Assembly (NCBI GenBank): GCA_948466105.1
Contig: CAOJZR010000031.1
Location: 1-6,954 of the forward strand
Direction of reading: 5' to 3'
DNA from: an uncultured Bacillota bacterium
GTDB taxonomy: Bacteria; Bacillota_I; Bacilli_A; RF39; UBA660
Length of the DNA: 6,954 nucleotides
Both the position numbers and the translations under genes were made by a program. The notes beneath the pieces were generated by a model. The model saw only the letters and a list, made by a program, of their open reading frames with translations. It searched no databases and was not told the DNA's origin. Position 1 is the first letter of the stretch, and the number at the start of each line of letters is the position of its first letter. Positions 1 to 6,059 of this stretch are shown here, one piece after another.

Positions 1-350
1 TGACCATCAATATATTCTACTTTATTATTAGTTGGTGCTTGGCTAGGAGTATAGTTAGTGTTATAATCGCTTTCATAATTAGTGTTTGTTGTGTAATTGT
101 TATTATTATTTATATTAGTTGTGTCAACCTTTTTAAATTCATTCATCACTTTAAATATCGTTTTAGCATTTCTTACAATAGGGGATACTTGTCTTACTAA
201 AGGTATACCTTGATTCAAAATGCTTAGCGTTCTTTGTGTGCCATTTAAAATGCTTGACCATTTGATACCACCACCAAATAGTCGTGAAAAGAGTCCTACT
301 TTTGGTGCTGCCGCAGGCATCATGTAAAGATATGGATTATAGTAATTCAT
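1..350 (-). CDS. YqfQ/VrrA-like protein, N-terminal part (cut by window edge)
   Basis: Reading leftward from the ATG at 350-348 gives 116 codons with no stop before the window edge, so the C-terminus is missing. A Shine-Dalgarno AAAGAGGT lies at 365-358, seven bases before the ATG. The N-terminus is rich in Tyr, Pro and Met (MNYYNPYLYMMPAAAPKVG). It is followed by a Gly-rich turn (LFSRLFGGG) and an amphipathic stretch at about residues 31-70 (SILNGTQRTLSILNQGIPLV, then RQVSPIVRNAKTIFKVMNEFK). The 'LFSRLFGGG' motif and the later 'QGIPLVRQVSPIVRNAKTIFK' pattern resemble the Bacillus YqfQ (VrrA) family, whose function is poorly defined. From about residue 73 the sequence becomes low-complexity, rich in Asn, Thr and Tyr. 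The family call is recalled by pattern, not by alignment. The gene is divergent from pilC and probably unrelated to it in function. Confidence 0.6.
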   Translation of the reverse strand, partial: MNYYNPYLYMMPAAAPKVGLFSRLFGGGIKWSSILNGTQRTLSILNQGIPLVRQVSPIVRNAKTIFKVMNEFKKVDTTNINNNNNYTTNTNYESDYNTNYTPSQAPTNNKVEYIDG

Positions 351-371
351 GATTATACCTCTTTCTAAAAT

Positions 372-402
372 ATTATATGTTTTTACAAAAAATGTTTTAC
401 AA
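372..402 (-). promoter_or_regulatory. Possible promoter of the leftward YqfQ-like gene
   Basis: On the minus strand, TTGTAA (402-397) and TATAAT (377-372) are separated by 19 bases, longer than the ideal 17. Transcription would start near 365, leaving a leader of only about 15 bases that just contains the Shine-Dalgarno. The perfect -10 hexamer is the main support. The -35 element overlaps that of the rightward promoter. Confidence 0.3.
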
Positions 403-423
403 TTTTTCAAAATATGATATAAT
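396..423 (+). promoter_or_regulatory. Sigma-A type promoter of the pilC-pilD pair
   Basis: TTTACA (396-401) is followed after 16 bases by a perfect TATAAT (418-423). The -10 is extended by a TG dinucleotide at 415-416 (TGA-TATAAT). Transcription would start near 430, about 30 bases before the pilC ATG, leaving room for the AGGGAG and AAAAGG ribosome-binding sequence at 436-447. The near-consensus elements and the extended -10 suggest housekeeping expression. Confidence 0.65.
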
Positions 424-459
424 CTTATTTAGAATAGGGAGAAAAGGTTGGTGTTATAC

Positions 460-2409
460 ATGAAGAAACCAATATATGTATGGCCATTTATATTAATTTA
501 TTTAATGGTTAGTTATATTGCTAAAACATTTATGTATTTTCTATTTGGAATTTATTATTCTTTATATTCAATTATAAAATATAATATCTATGGTGTTATA
601 TTTTTAATAGAAAAATTTATTAAAGCTATTCCTATTTTATGTTTAGGATTTATATATATTTTAAAACCAATTTACCAATCTTTATTTAAAATACTTATGT
701 ATATTTCCTATGTGGTTTATAAAGTTCCAAAATATGTTTTACTTTCTATAATTTATATTTGGCTTTTAGGATATAGAAAAATTAAAGCTAGTATTTTAAA
801 TTATATGGCTCAAGCCCCAGAACGTGCTAAAAAGAAATTAGAACGTCAAAAACAAAAAGAAGCAGAAGATAAAAAACGCCTTGAAAAGAAAAAGGCTTTA
901 ATAGAAAAAAAGAAAGCAGAAAAAGAGTTACAAGCATCTAAACGTAAAAAGAATAAAGATGTTTACGTAAATGAAAATGCAGTTATTGAGAAAAAGACCT
1001 TTGGTGATAGAATAAATGATACATTAGAAAAAATTGTTAAAATTCCTGATAAAATCAAAAAAAATCTAGGAAAATCAATAAGTAATTCGTCTTTTGTTAA
1101 AAATATTCGTAACCAACGTGACATAAAATCACAAGCATTATTAATTGATTTTGAAGGTGCAGATGCTGAAAAAAGCGATATTAAGCTTATGTATCGATAT
1201 CGTGCTAAAACACCAGAAGGTAAGGTTGTTACTAATTATTTTGAAGCCTTTTCTAAAGTAGAAGTACATTCCTTTTTACTTAGTGAAGGTTATGAAGTTT
1301 ATGAAATAAAAACATCTCCTTTAATTCGTTTTGTTCATGGTAAATCTAATGTCAATAAAGATAAAGTAAAAAATAAAGATTTGATTTTCTTTTTGACCCA
1401 GTTATCTACTTATATTAAAGCAGGTATTCCTCTTGTTGATGCTCTTAAAATTTTAGCTCGCCAATATAAGAAAAAATCATATCAGCGTATATTTAGGACT
1501 ATGATATATGATCTTACAATGGGAGAGAATTTTAGTGATGCTCTAGCTAAACAAGGAAATGCTTTTCCACGAATTTTAATTAATATGGTTAAAGCGGCTG
1601 AACTTACTGGAGAACTTCCTGAAACGCTTGATAATATGGCTGAGTATTTTACTGAGACTGAGAAGACAAGAAAACAGATGATTACCGCTATGATGTATCC
1701 AAGTATTGTCTTTATTATAGCTATTGCTGTTATTACATTTATTTTGCTTTATGTAATACCACAGTTTACATCTATTTATGCTAGTATGGAAGCTAATAAA
1801 ATCCCAGAATTAACTAAAATTGTTATTATGGTAAGTGATTTCTTAAAAGCTAATATTTTAAAAATGTTCTTAGGTCTTGTTGTCTTTGTGTTAGTAATGA
1901 TTTACTTATATAGAAATGTTCGTATTATTAGAACAATGTTTCAATTTACACTTATGCATATCCCAGTTATAAAAAATATTATTATTTATAATGAAGTAAC
2001 TAATTTTACTAAGACTTTTGCAACATTATTGTCACATAACGTTTTTATAACAGATAGTATGGAAATTTTAAATAAGATAACTAATAATGAAATCTATAAA
2101 ATGATTATTCTTGATACAATAAGCAATTTAGCCAAAGGAGAAAAGATATCAGCTGCTTTCAACACATGGTCTTTCCCAGTTATGGCTTATGAAATGATTG
2201 TTACAGGTGAACAGACAGGGCAATTAGCAGAAATGATGGCTAAAGTTGCAGACTATTATCAAGATATGCATAAAAATGCAGTTACACGTATTAAAACGTT
2301 TATTGAACCTATTTTGATTGTTTTTTTAACTGTCATGGTTGGTATTATTGTTTTAGCAATCGTTATTCCAATGTTTGAACTTTATTCTTCAGTTCAAAAT
2401 CAGTATTAG
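460..2409 (+). CDS. pilC: Type II secretion/type IV pilus platform protein (PilC/GspF/ComGB family) with long N-terminal extension
   Basis: This is the polytopic inner-membrane platform of a type IV pilus or competence pseudopilus, on which an ATPase drives pilin assembly. Counting from the ATG, residues about 240-285 match the usual GspF N-terminus (YRYRAKTPEGKVV, then GYEVYEIKTS). The first T2SSF domain spans about 305-435, with the hallmark AAELTGELPETLDNMA at 379-394. The second spans about 510-640, with VTGEQTGQLAEMM near 581-593. Membrane helices lie near 414-436, 466-486 and 613-638. Family members are usually about 340-400 residues. Here some 240 residues precede the conserved part: a very aromatic, hydrophobic region (about 5-105) that could form three or four membrane segments, then a Lys/Glu-rich probable coiled coil (about 118-167). 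The ATG at 460 is chosen because GGTG sits six bases before it, as in mreC. In-frame TTG 448 and GTG 451 are closer to a better AGGGAG (436-441) and would add three or four residues. pilD follows after 11 bases. Confidence 0.9.
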   Translation: MKKPIYVWPFILIYLMVSYIAKTFMYFLFGIYYSLYSIIKYNIYGVIFLIEKFIKAIPILCLGFIYILKPIYQSLFKILMYISYVVYKVPKYVLLSIIYIWLLGYRKIKASILNYMAQAPERAKKKLERQKQKEAEDKKRLEKKKALIEKKKAEKELQASKRKKNKDVYVNENAVIEKKTFGDRINDTLEKIVKIPDKIKKNLGKSISNSSFVKNIRNQRDIKSQALLIDFEGADAEKSDIKLMYRYRAKTPEGKVVTNYFEAFSKVEVHSFLLSEGYEVYEIKTSPLIRFVHGKSNVNKDKVKNKDLIFFLTQLSTYIKAGIPLVDALKILARQYKKKSYQRIFRTMIYDLTMGENFSDALAKQGNAFPRILINMVKAAELTGELPETLDNMAEYFTETEKTRKQMITAMMYPSIVFIIAIAVITFILLYVIPQFTSIYASMEANKIPELTKIVIMVSDFLKANILKMFLGLVVFVLVMIYLYRNVRIIRTMFQFTLMHIPVIKNIIIYNEVTNFTKTFATLLSHNVFITDSMEILNKITNNEIYKMIILDTISNLAKGEKISAAFNTWSFPVMAYEMIVTGEQTGQLAEMMAKVADYYQDMHKNAVTRIKTFIEPILIVFLTVMVGIIVLAIVIPMFELYSSVQNQY

Positions 2410-2420
2410 GGGGGAAGTAT

Positions 2421-3188
2421 ATGACAATATATTTTTGTATAATGTTTTTTATAATAGGAACTATTTTTGGTTCTTTTTATAATGTCGTTGGTTATCGGTT
2501 ACCTAAGGGAGAGTCTCTTTTATCACCAGGTAGCCATTGCCCAAACTGTAATCATAGATTATCACCACTTGAACTTATTCCCATTTTTTCTTGGTTATTA
2601 CAACATGGTAAATGTAAAAACTGCAAAGGCAAGATTGCACTTTTTTATCCAATCTTTGAAGCAAGTTGTGGTTTTTTGTTTATGCTGTGTTATTTGGTTT
2701 TTGGCTTATCATTAGAGCTTATAATTGCGTTAACGTTTACATCAATGATTATTATTGTTGTTTTAACTGATTATTATTATATGATTATACCAGATGAAGT
2801 ATTAATATTTTTTATAATTGCATTAATAGTTGAAATATACTTAATTTTTGGTCTTAAGACTTTAGGTTTATCACTTTTACATGCGATACTTGCTTTTGGT
2901 GTAATGTTTTTACTTAAAATATTTGGTGATAAGATGTTTAAAAGAGAAGCTATGGGTGGTGGCGATGTTAAACTGATGTTTGTTTTTGGTCTTGTCTTAG
3001 GAGCGCCGATGACTGTTGTATCTATCTTTTTAGCTTCAATACTTGGGTTACCAATATCACTTATATTAATGCATAAAAAAAGAGGAGAGGAAATACCTTT
3101 TGGTCCTTATTTGAGCTTAGGAGCTTTAATTGTTTTCTTTTTACAGTTAGATTTAGATACGCTTATAAGTCTGCTAACATTTTATTAG
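2421..3188 (+). CDS. pilD: Prepilin peptidase/N-methyltransferase (A24 family, PilD/ComC)
   Basis: This membrane aspartyl protease cleaves the leader peptide from type IV prepilins and, in bifunctional members, methylates the new N-terminus. Its 255 residues are close to the length of B. subtilis ComC. Visible hallmarks are the N-terminal GSFYNVVGYRLP (17-28), two CxxC pairs (C40/C43 and C65/C68) forming the zinc-binding cytoplasmic loop of full-length members, the first catalytic aspartate D117 in LTDYYYMIIPDE, the second at D182 in GGGDVKLM, and IPFGPYLSLGA (225-235). Membrane segments fill the rest. All key residues are intact. A G-rich Shine-Dalgarno (2409-2414, then AAG) overlaps the end of the pilC stop codon, so the two genes are probably one transcript. 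Its place before the SPOR-like gene and radC matches comC in B. subtilis, so the competence name comC may be the more apt one. Confidence 0.93.
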   Translation: MTIYFCIMFFIIGTIFGSFYNVVGYRLPKGESLLSPGSHCPNCNHRLSPLELIPIFSWLLQHGKCKNCKGKIALFYPIFEASCGFLFMLCYLVFGLSLELIIALTFTSMIIIVVLTDYYYMIIPDEVLIFFIIALIVEIYLIFGLKTLGLSLLHAILAFGVMFLLKIFGDKMFKREAMGGGDVKLMFVFGLVLGAPMTVVSIFLASILGLPISLILMHKKRGEEIPFGPYLSLGALIVFFLQLDLDTLISLLTFY

Positions 3189-3216
3189 TGAAACTAGTTT
3201 ATTAAAACTAATTTCA
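3189..3216 (+). terminator. Hairpin just after the pilD stop, weak terminator candidate
   Basis: GAAACTAGTTT (3190-3200) and AAACTAATTTC (3205-3215) form an 11-bp stem with one C/A mismatch around the loop ATTA. One further T-A pair (3189/3216) extends it. There is no proper T run after the stem, so it may act as an mRNA 3'-end stabiliser or be chance rather than a true intrinsic terminator. Confidence 0.3.
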
Positions 3217-3378
3217 TGAGATTTTCTATTATAAAAAGTGGAAATTATTATTTTATAGTATCTATAAATTTTTTTGAATAGTGTTATATTTTATAGTAAT
3301 TAGTATTTATAGACAAGCTATTAAGTATTTTAAGTTAGGATTCATATATAACATTTGATAGAATTTGATTAGAAAAAT

Positions 3379-3405
3379 AAAAATGCAATATATGCATTTT
3401 TTTTT
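3379..3405 (+). terminator. Candidate intrinsic terminator after pilC-pilD
   Basis: A perfect 9-bp inverted repeat, AAAAATGCA (3379-3387) and TGCATTTTT (3393-3401), encloses a 5-base loop ATATA. The run of Ts continues to 3405, giving nine Ts in a row. The layout fits an intrinsic terminator. The stem has only two G-C pairs and is weak, and it lies about 190 bases past the pilD stop. Confidence 0.45.
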
Positions 3406-3499
3406 AGGAAAAATTTCTATAAAGTTGTAAGATAATAATAGAGTCATAGTTCGACAAAATAAGGCAAAATTTAGTCTTATAATAGCATTAGGTGATAAC

Positions 3500-3946
3500 A
3501 TGAAAAATTATTTATTCCCTATACTAACTGGTATAATTATAAGTCTTATTTTTGGTAAATATCTAATGGATGAATATGGTAAAGGAACAACGCTTGCTAT
3601 ACAACAAACTGAAAAATTATATTTTGTCCAGCAAGGCGTTTATTCATCACTTACTTCATTAGAAGAAAATACTACATCTTTAGAATTTTATAGTTATACT
3701 ATATTAGATGATAAATATTATTGTTTTGTTGGTATAACTAAAAATAAGGCAAATTTAGAAAAAATAACTAAATATTATAAAGATAAAGGAATTGAAGTGT
3801 ATGCCAAAGAAACAAGCGTTGGTAATAAAACATTTTTAAATGTATTAGAACAGTACGATAATTTATTGTCACAAACAGATGAGACAGAAATGATTAAAAC
3901 CATTGAAAAACAAGTTTTAGCCAAATATGAGGAGTTGATAGAATAA
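3500..3946 (+). CDS. Small membrane-anchored protein with SPOR-like region (SpoIIB position)
   Basis: The protein has 148 residues. Residues 4-20 form one hydrophobic segment (FPILTGIIISLIFGKYL), predicted as a membrane anchor with the rest outside. Residues about 38-103 look like a SPOR fold: a first strand EKLYFVQQGVYSS, then YYCFVGITKNKANLEKITKY and DKGIEVYAKE, the usual strand-helix-strand pattern of these peptidoglycan-binding domains. The C-terminal 35 or so residues look helical and acidic. In B. subtilis the gene between comC and maf-radC is spoIIB, a SPOR-domain protein of septal wall remodelling in sporulation. The position here matches, but the protein is less than half that length and the similarity was judged by eye. 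The Shine-Dalgarno AGGTGA (3490-3495) sits four bases before the ATG. Its stop TAA overlaps the proposed radC start. It may act at the septum or lateral wall with MreCD; no sporulation role should be assumed. Confidence 0.65.
   Translation: MKNYLFPILTGIIISLIFGKYLMDEYGKGTTLAIQQTEKLYFVQQGVYSSLTSLEENTTSLEFYSYTILDDKYYCFVGITKNKANLEKITKYYKDKGIEVYAKETSVGNKTFLNVLEQYDNLLSQTDETEMIKTIEKQVLAKYEELIE
3930..3946 (+). promoter_or_regulatory. Shine-Dalgarno and ATA start/stop overlap that decide the radC start
   Basis: AGGAG (3930-3934) lies eight bases before ATA (3943-3945). That ATA overlaps the TAA stop (3944-3946) of the preceding gene as ATAA. The arrangement copies the common ATGA coupling overlap, with A in place of G at 3945. 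No ATG, GTG or TTG occurs in the radC frame between the in-frame TGA at 3928 and the TTG at 4018, yet conserved RadC residues are encoded in between. Confidence 0.6.
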
Positions 3947-4626
3947 ATACCAAAATAAAAGATATCCCATTTTTTGACCGTCCACGTGAGCGATTAATAC
4001 ATAGTGGTGCCAGTACATTGAGTGATGAAGAATTACTATCTATTATTTTAAAAGATGGTACTAAAGGAATTTCTGTAAAAAACATTAGTTTAAAACTTCT
4101 AGAGACAACTAAAGGTCTTCAAGGATTAAAAGATATAACTTATGAGAATCTTTTAAAAATTAAAGGTATAGGTAATGCCAAAGCTTGTGCTATATTAGCC
4201 CTTATTGAAATAAATAGACGTTTAAATATAACAATAAAAAATTTAAAAAATCTTAGACTTACTAATACACAAATGGTGTTTGATTATTATAAAAATGTTT
4301 TTAATAATGAATTACAAGAAAAATTTTATTGTATATATTTAGATACAAGTAAAAAAGTTATTAAGGACAAACTTCTTTTTGTTGGTACTATAAATCATAG
4401 TTTAGTCCATCCAAGAGAAATCTTTAGAGAGGCTTATCTGCTTGGTGCAAGCGCTATTATATGTATTCATAATCATCCAAGTGGTAATATCATGCCAAGT
4501 AAAGAAGATATAAAACTGACTCACAATCTTCAACAAGTTGGTTTACTACTTGGTGTTAGTGTTTTAGACCATATCATTATTGGTAAAAAAAATTACTATA
4601 GTTTTTTAGAAAATGGCAATATATAG
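3943..4626 (+). CDS. radC: RadC family JAMM-domain protein, probable ATA start
   Basis: RadC/UPF0758 proteins carry an N-terminal helix-hairpin-helix region and a C-terminal JAB1/MPN (JAMM) metal-binding domain. Their biochemical role is unsettled, and the old DNA-repair assignment is doubtful. Numbered from ATA 3943 the product has 227 residues, the usual length. The N-terminal hallmark RPRERLIHSGASTLSDEELL spans 13-32 and the hairpin KIKGIGNAKACAIL 72-85. The JAMM residues are complete: E159 (REIFREA), H176 and H178 in HNHPSG, S186 and D189. The first conventional start, TTG 4018, would remove 25 residues including the RPRERL motif; its only ribosome-site candidate is a weak GGTG. The upstream start is preferred because AGGAG is ideally spaced before ATA 3943. 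A sequencing error (ATG read as ATA) or a damaged start with residual TTG initiation is also possible. mreC follows after 45 bases; maf and mreB, its usual neighbours, are absent. Confidence 0.88.
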   Translation: MNTKIKDIPFFDRPRERLIHSGASTLSDEELLSIILKDGTKGISVKNISLKLLETTKGLQGLKDITYENLLKIKGIGNAKACAILALIEINRRLNITIKNLKNLRLTNTQMVFDYYKNVFNNELQEKFYCIYLDTSKKVIKDKLLFVGTINHSLVHPREIFREAYLLGASAIICIHNHPSGNIMPSKEDIKLTHNLQQVGLLLGVSVLDHIIIGKKNYYSFLENGNI

Positions 4627-4671
4627 TTGGTTTTAAAAAAAATATATATTATAATAAAAAAGGTGAATGTT

Positions 4672-5520
4672 ATGAAAAAAACAAATAAAAAATATATCTT
4701 TTTAATAGCTTTATTAATCTTTTCATTAGTTTTGTCATTTATTGGGAATGTTGTTATAACAGATAGAAAATTAACCCCACCAGAGATGCTTATCAAAGAT
4801 TCTGTTCTTTTTGTTGTTAAAATTGTTTCAACTCCTTTTAACTATATTAAAGACAAAGCCTCTGAAGCAAAAGAAAAAGACAATATTTATAAAAAATATG
4901 AAACTATTAAACAAGAAGCAGAAAAAATTGAAATGGTTAATGCTAAAAACAGAGAATTGAGTAAAGAGTTAGATGAGATGAAGACCCTTTTAGAGCTCAA
5001 TAACACTTTAGCTGAAGAGTCATATTTAAATGCAACTGTTATAAATCGTAATATTGGTTATTTTTATAATACTTTAACAATTGATAAAGGCAAAAACAGT
5101 GGCATTGATGTTAATATGGCAGTTGTAACAAATAAAGGCTTAATTGGGAAAATTACAAAAGTATCAGGAACAACTAGTGTTGTAAAACTACTCACAGCTA
5201 ATGATAGTAATAATAAAATATCTGTTAAAATAACTGTTGATGATAAGGATGTCTATGGCTTACTTAGCAGTTATGATGAAAAAAATAATGTTTACTTAGT
5301 TGAAGGTATTAGCGAAAATATTGAAATTAAAGAGCAATCTTTAGTTACGACAACTGGTTTTAGTCAATATTTCCCAAGCGGTGTTTATATAGGTAAAGTA
5401 AAAGGAGTTACAAAAGACAATTTTGATTTAGCACAACTTGTTGAAGTGAAAAGTGATGTTGATTTTGCTTCAATTAATTTTGTTACTGTTTTAAAAAGGG
5501 AAGCAAAAAAAGATGAGTAA
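4672..5520 (+). CDS. mreC: Rod shape-determining protein MreC
   Basis: MreC is a bitopic membrane protein of the elongasome. It links MreB and MreD in the membrane to penicillin-binding proteins outside it during lateral wall synthesis. The 282 residues have the family layout: a short basic N-terminus, a membrane helix (8-29), a coiled coil (about 58-112) that mediates dimerisation, then the beta-rich MreC domain (about 118-275). Typical patterns are visible: VINRNIGYFYNTLTIDKGK (123-141, followed by NSGI), VVTNKGLIGKITKVSG (151-166), and TTTGFSQYFPSGVYIGKV (226-243). The ATG at 4672 is chosen because AAAAAAGGTG ends six bases upstream (4665) and the protein then starts MKKTNKKYIF, as usual. 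An in-frame TTG at 4627 would add 15 lysine/isoleucine-rich residues and has no ribosome-binding site. The gene ends in TAA at 5518-5520, eight bases inside mreD. mreB, usually just upstream, is missing here. Confidence 0.95.
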   Translation: MKKTNKKYIFLIALLIFSLVLSFIGNVVITDRKLTPPEMLIKDSVLFVVKIVSTPFNYIKDKASEAKEKDNIYKKYETIKQEAEKIEMVNAKNRELSKELDEMKTLLELNNTLAEESYLNATVINRNIGYFYNTLTIDKGKNSGIDVNMAVVTNKGLIGKITKVSGTTSVVKLLTANDSNNKISVKITVDDKDVYGLLSSYDEKNNVYLVEGISENIEIKEQSLVTTTGFSQYFPSGVYIGKVKGVTKDNFDLAQLVEVKSDVDFASINFVTVLKREAKKDE

Positions 5521-6001
5521 GATTATTATCATGACATTTATAAGCTTTATTTTAGAAGCCTTATTATCAACTTTTTTTCCAACCGATAGCTTGTTTAATT
5601 GTTGCTTTATTGTAATGACTTTTATTATTTTATATCATTCATTAAATAAAAAAGATATTGTAATTCAGTATGCTATTATCACTGCACTTATATATGATAT
5701 ATGCCTAAGTAATACATGGGGAATTAATTTATTTAGTTTTTTACTTTTATTTTTAATAATCAAAGGTTTATTTTTTTGGTTATCTTATACCATTTTTAAT
5801 GTTTTACTAGTAAGTTTAGTAGTTATTGGGTCGTATCGAATTATTGTATATGTTTTACTTGGTCTAATTGGTTATTTAACATTTGATGGTTATATTCTTT
5901 TAAAAAGCATTTATTCATCAATTATTATTAATATTATATATGTTCTTATCCTTTATACCATAGATACTATATTAAAAAAATATAAGAAAAATTATATTTA
6001 A
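5513..6001 (+). CDS. mreD: Rod shape-determining protein MreD
   Basis: MreD is a small polytopic membrane protein that works with MreC in the cell-elongation complex. Its 162 residues are almost entirely hydrophobic, with about five or six membrane helices and a basic C-terminal tail (KKYKKNYI). MreD diverges fast and has few fixed residues; the ITALIYDICLSNTWGINLFS segment (56-75) matches the family's typical G/A-L-x-YD...GIN/Y-x pattern. The call rests on this, on length, and on position directly after mreC. The ATG at 5513 lies inside the mreC end, giving an 8-base overlap. AGGGAAG at 5497-5503 is nine bases upstream, so translation is probably coupled. It is the last gene of this run: no minC or minD follows, unlike in Bacillus. 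Confidence 0.85.
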   Translation: MSKIIIMTFISFILEALLSTFFPTDSLFNCCFIVMTFIILYHSLNKKDIVIQYAIITALIYDICLSNTWGINLFSFLLLFLIIKGLFFWLSYTIFNVLLVSLVVIGSYRIIVYVLLGLIGYLTFDGYILLKSIYSSIIINIIYVLILYTIDTILKKYKKNYI

Positions 6002-6006
6002 TCATA

Positions 6007-6036
6007 TTGACTAATGGAAAATAAAAGTATTATAAT
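6007..6036 (+). promoter_or_regulatory. Probable promoter of the 6172 gene and hisS
   Basis: TTGACT (6007-6012) and a perfect TATAAT (6031-6036) are separated by 18 bases. Transcription would start near 6043 and give an untranslated leader of about 130 bases that contains the terminator-like hairpin at 6090-6151. No comparable promoter lies between that hairpin and the gene: a TATATT at 6153-6158 would start transcription at the ribosome-binding site. Confidence 0.55.
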
Positions 6037-6059
6037 TAAATTGTTATTATTTTACAATA

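Larger units (their letters stand above)
3189..3499. other. Gene-free stretch between pilD and the SPOR-like gene
   Basis: These 311 bases are very AT-rich, and I see no credible gene on either strand. A 21-codon frame from ATG 3216 has no Shine-Dalgarno and no recognisable content. The stretch holds two hairpins (3189-3216 and 3379-3405), listed separately, and an 11-bp direct repeat ATTTTATAGTA at 3250-3260 and 3288-3298, which could be chance at this composition. I could not place a convincing promoter for the downstream gene: a TATAAT at 3478-3483 would start transcription inside the ribosome-binding site and lacks a -35 at proper spacing. Confidence 0.5.

Noticed and set aside
2467..2715. 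An 82-codon frame on the + strand.
   Set aside because: It lies wholly inside pilD in another frame, and pilD has complete family motifs there.
3478..3483. A TATAAT as -10 for the SPOR-like gene.
   Set aside because: The start site would fall at about 3490, on the ribosome-binding site, and the nearest -35-like TCGACA is 21 bases away.
3307..3501. A 64-codon frame on the minus strand.
   Set aside because: It has no recognisable domain or good ribosome-binding site, spans the T-run hairpin, and fits chance in AT-rich DNA.
3894..4085. A 63-codon frame on the minus strand over the SPOR-like/radC junction.
   Set aside because: It is antisense to the conserved RadC N-terminus and has no protein-family features.
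4627..4655. An mreC promoter TTGGTT-17-TATAAT.
   Set aside because: The -35 matches only half of the consensus, and transcription would start inside the mreC Shine-Dalgarno, leaving no usable leader.
4596..4796. A 66-codon frame on the minus strand over the radC/mreC junction.
   Set aside because: It is antisense to the MreC start, with hydrophobic content that simply mirrors A/T-rich lysine and isoleucine codons.
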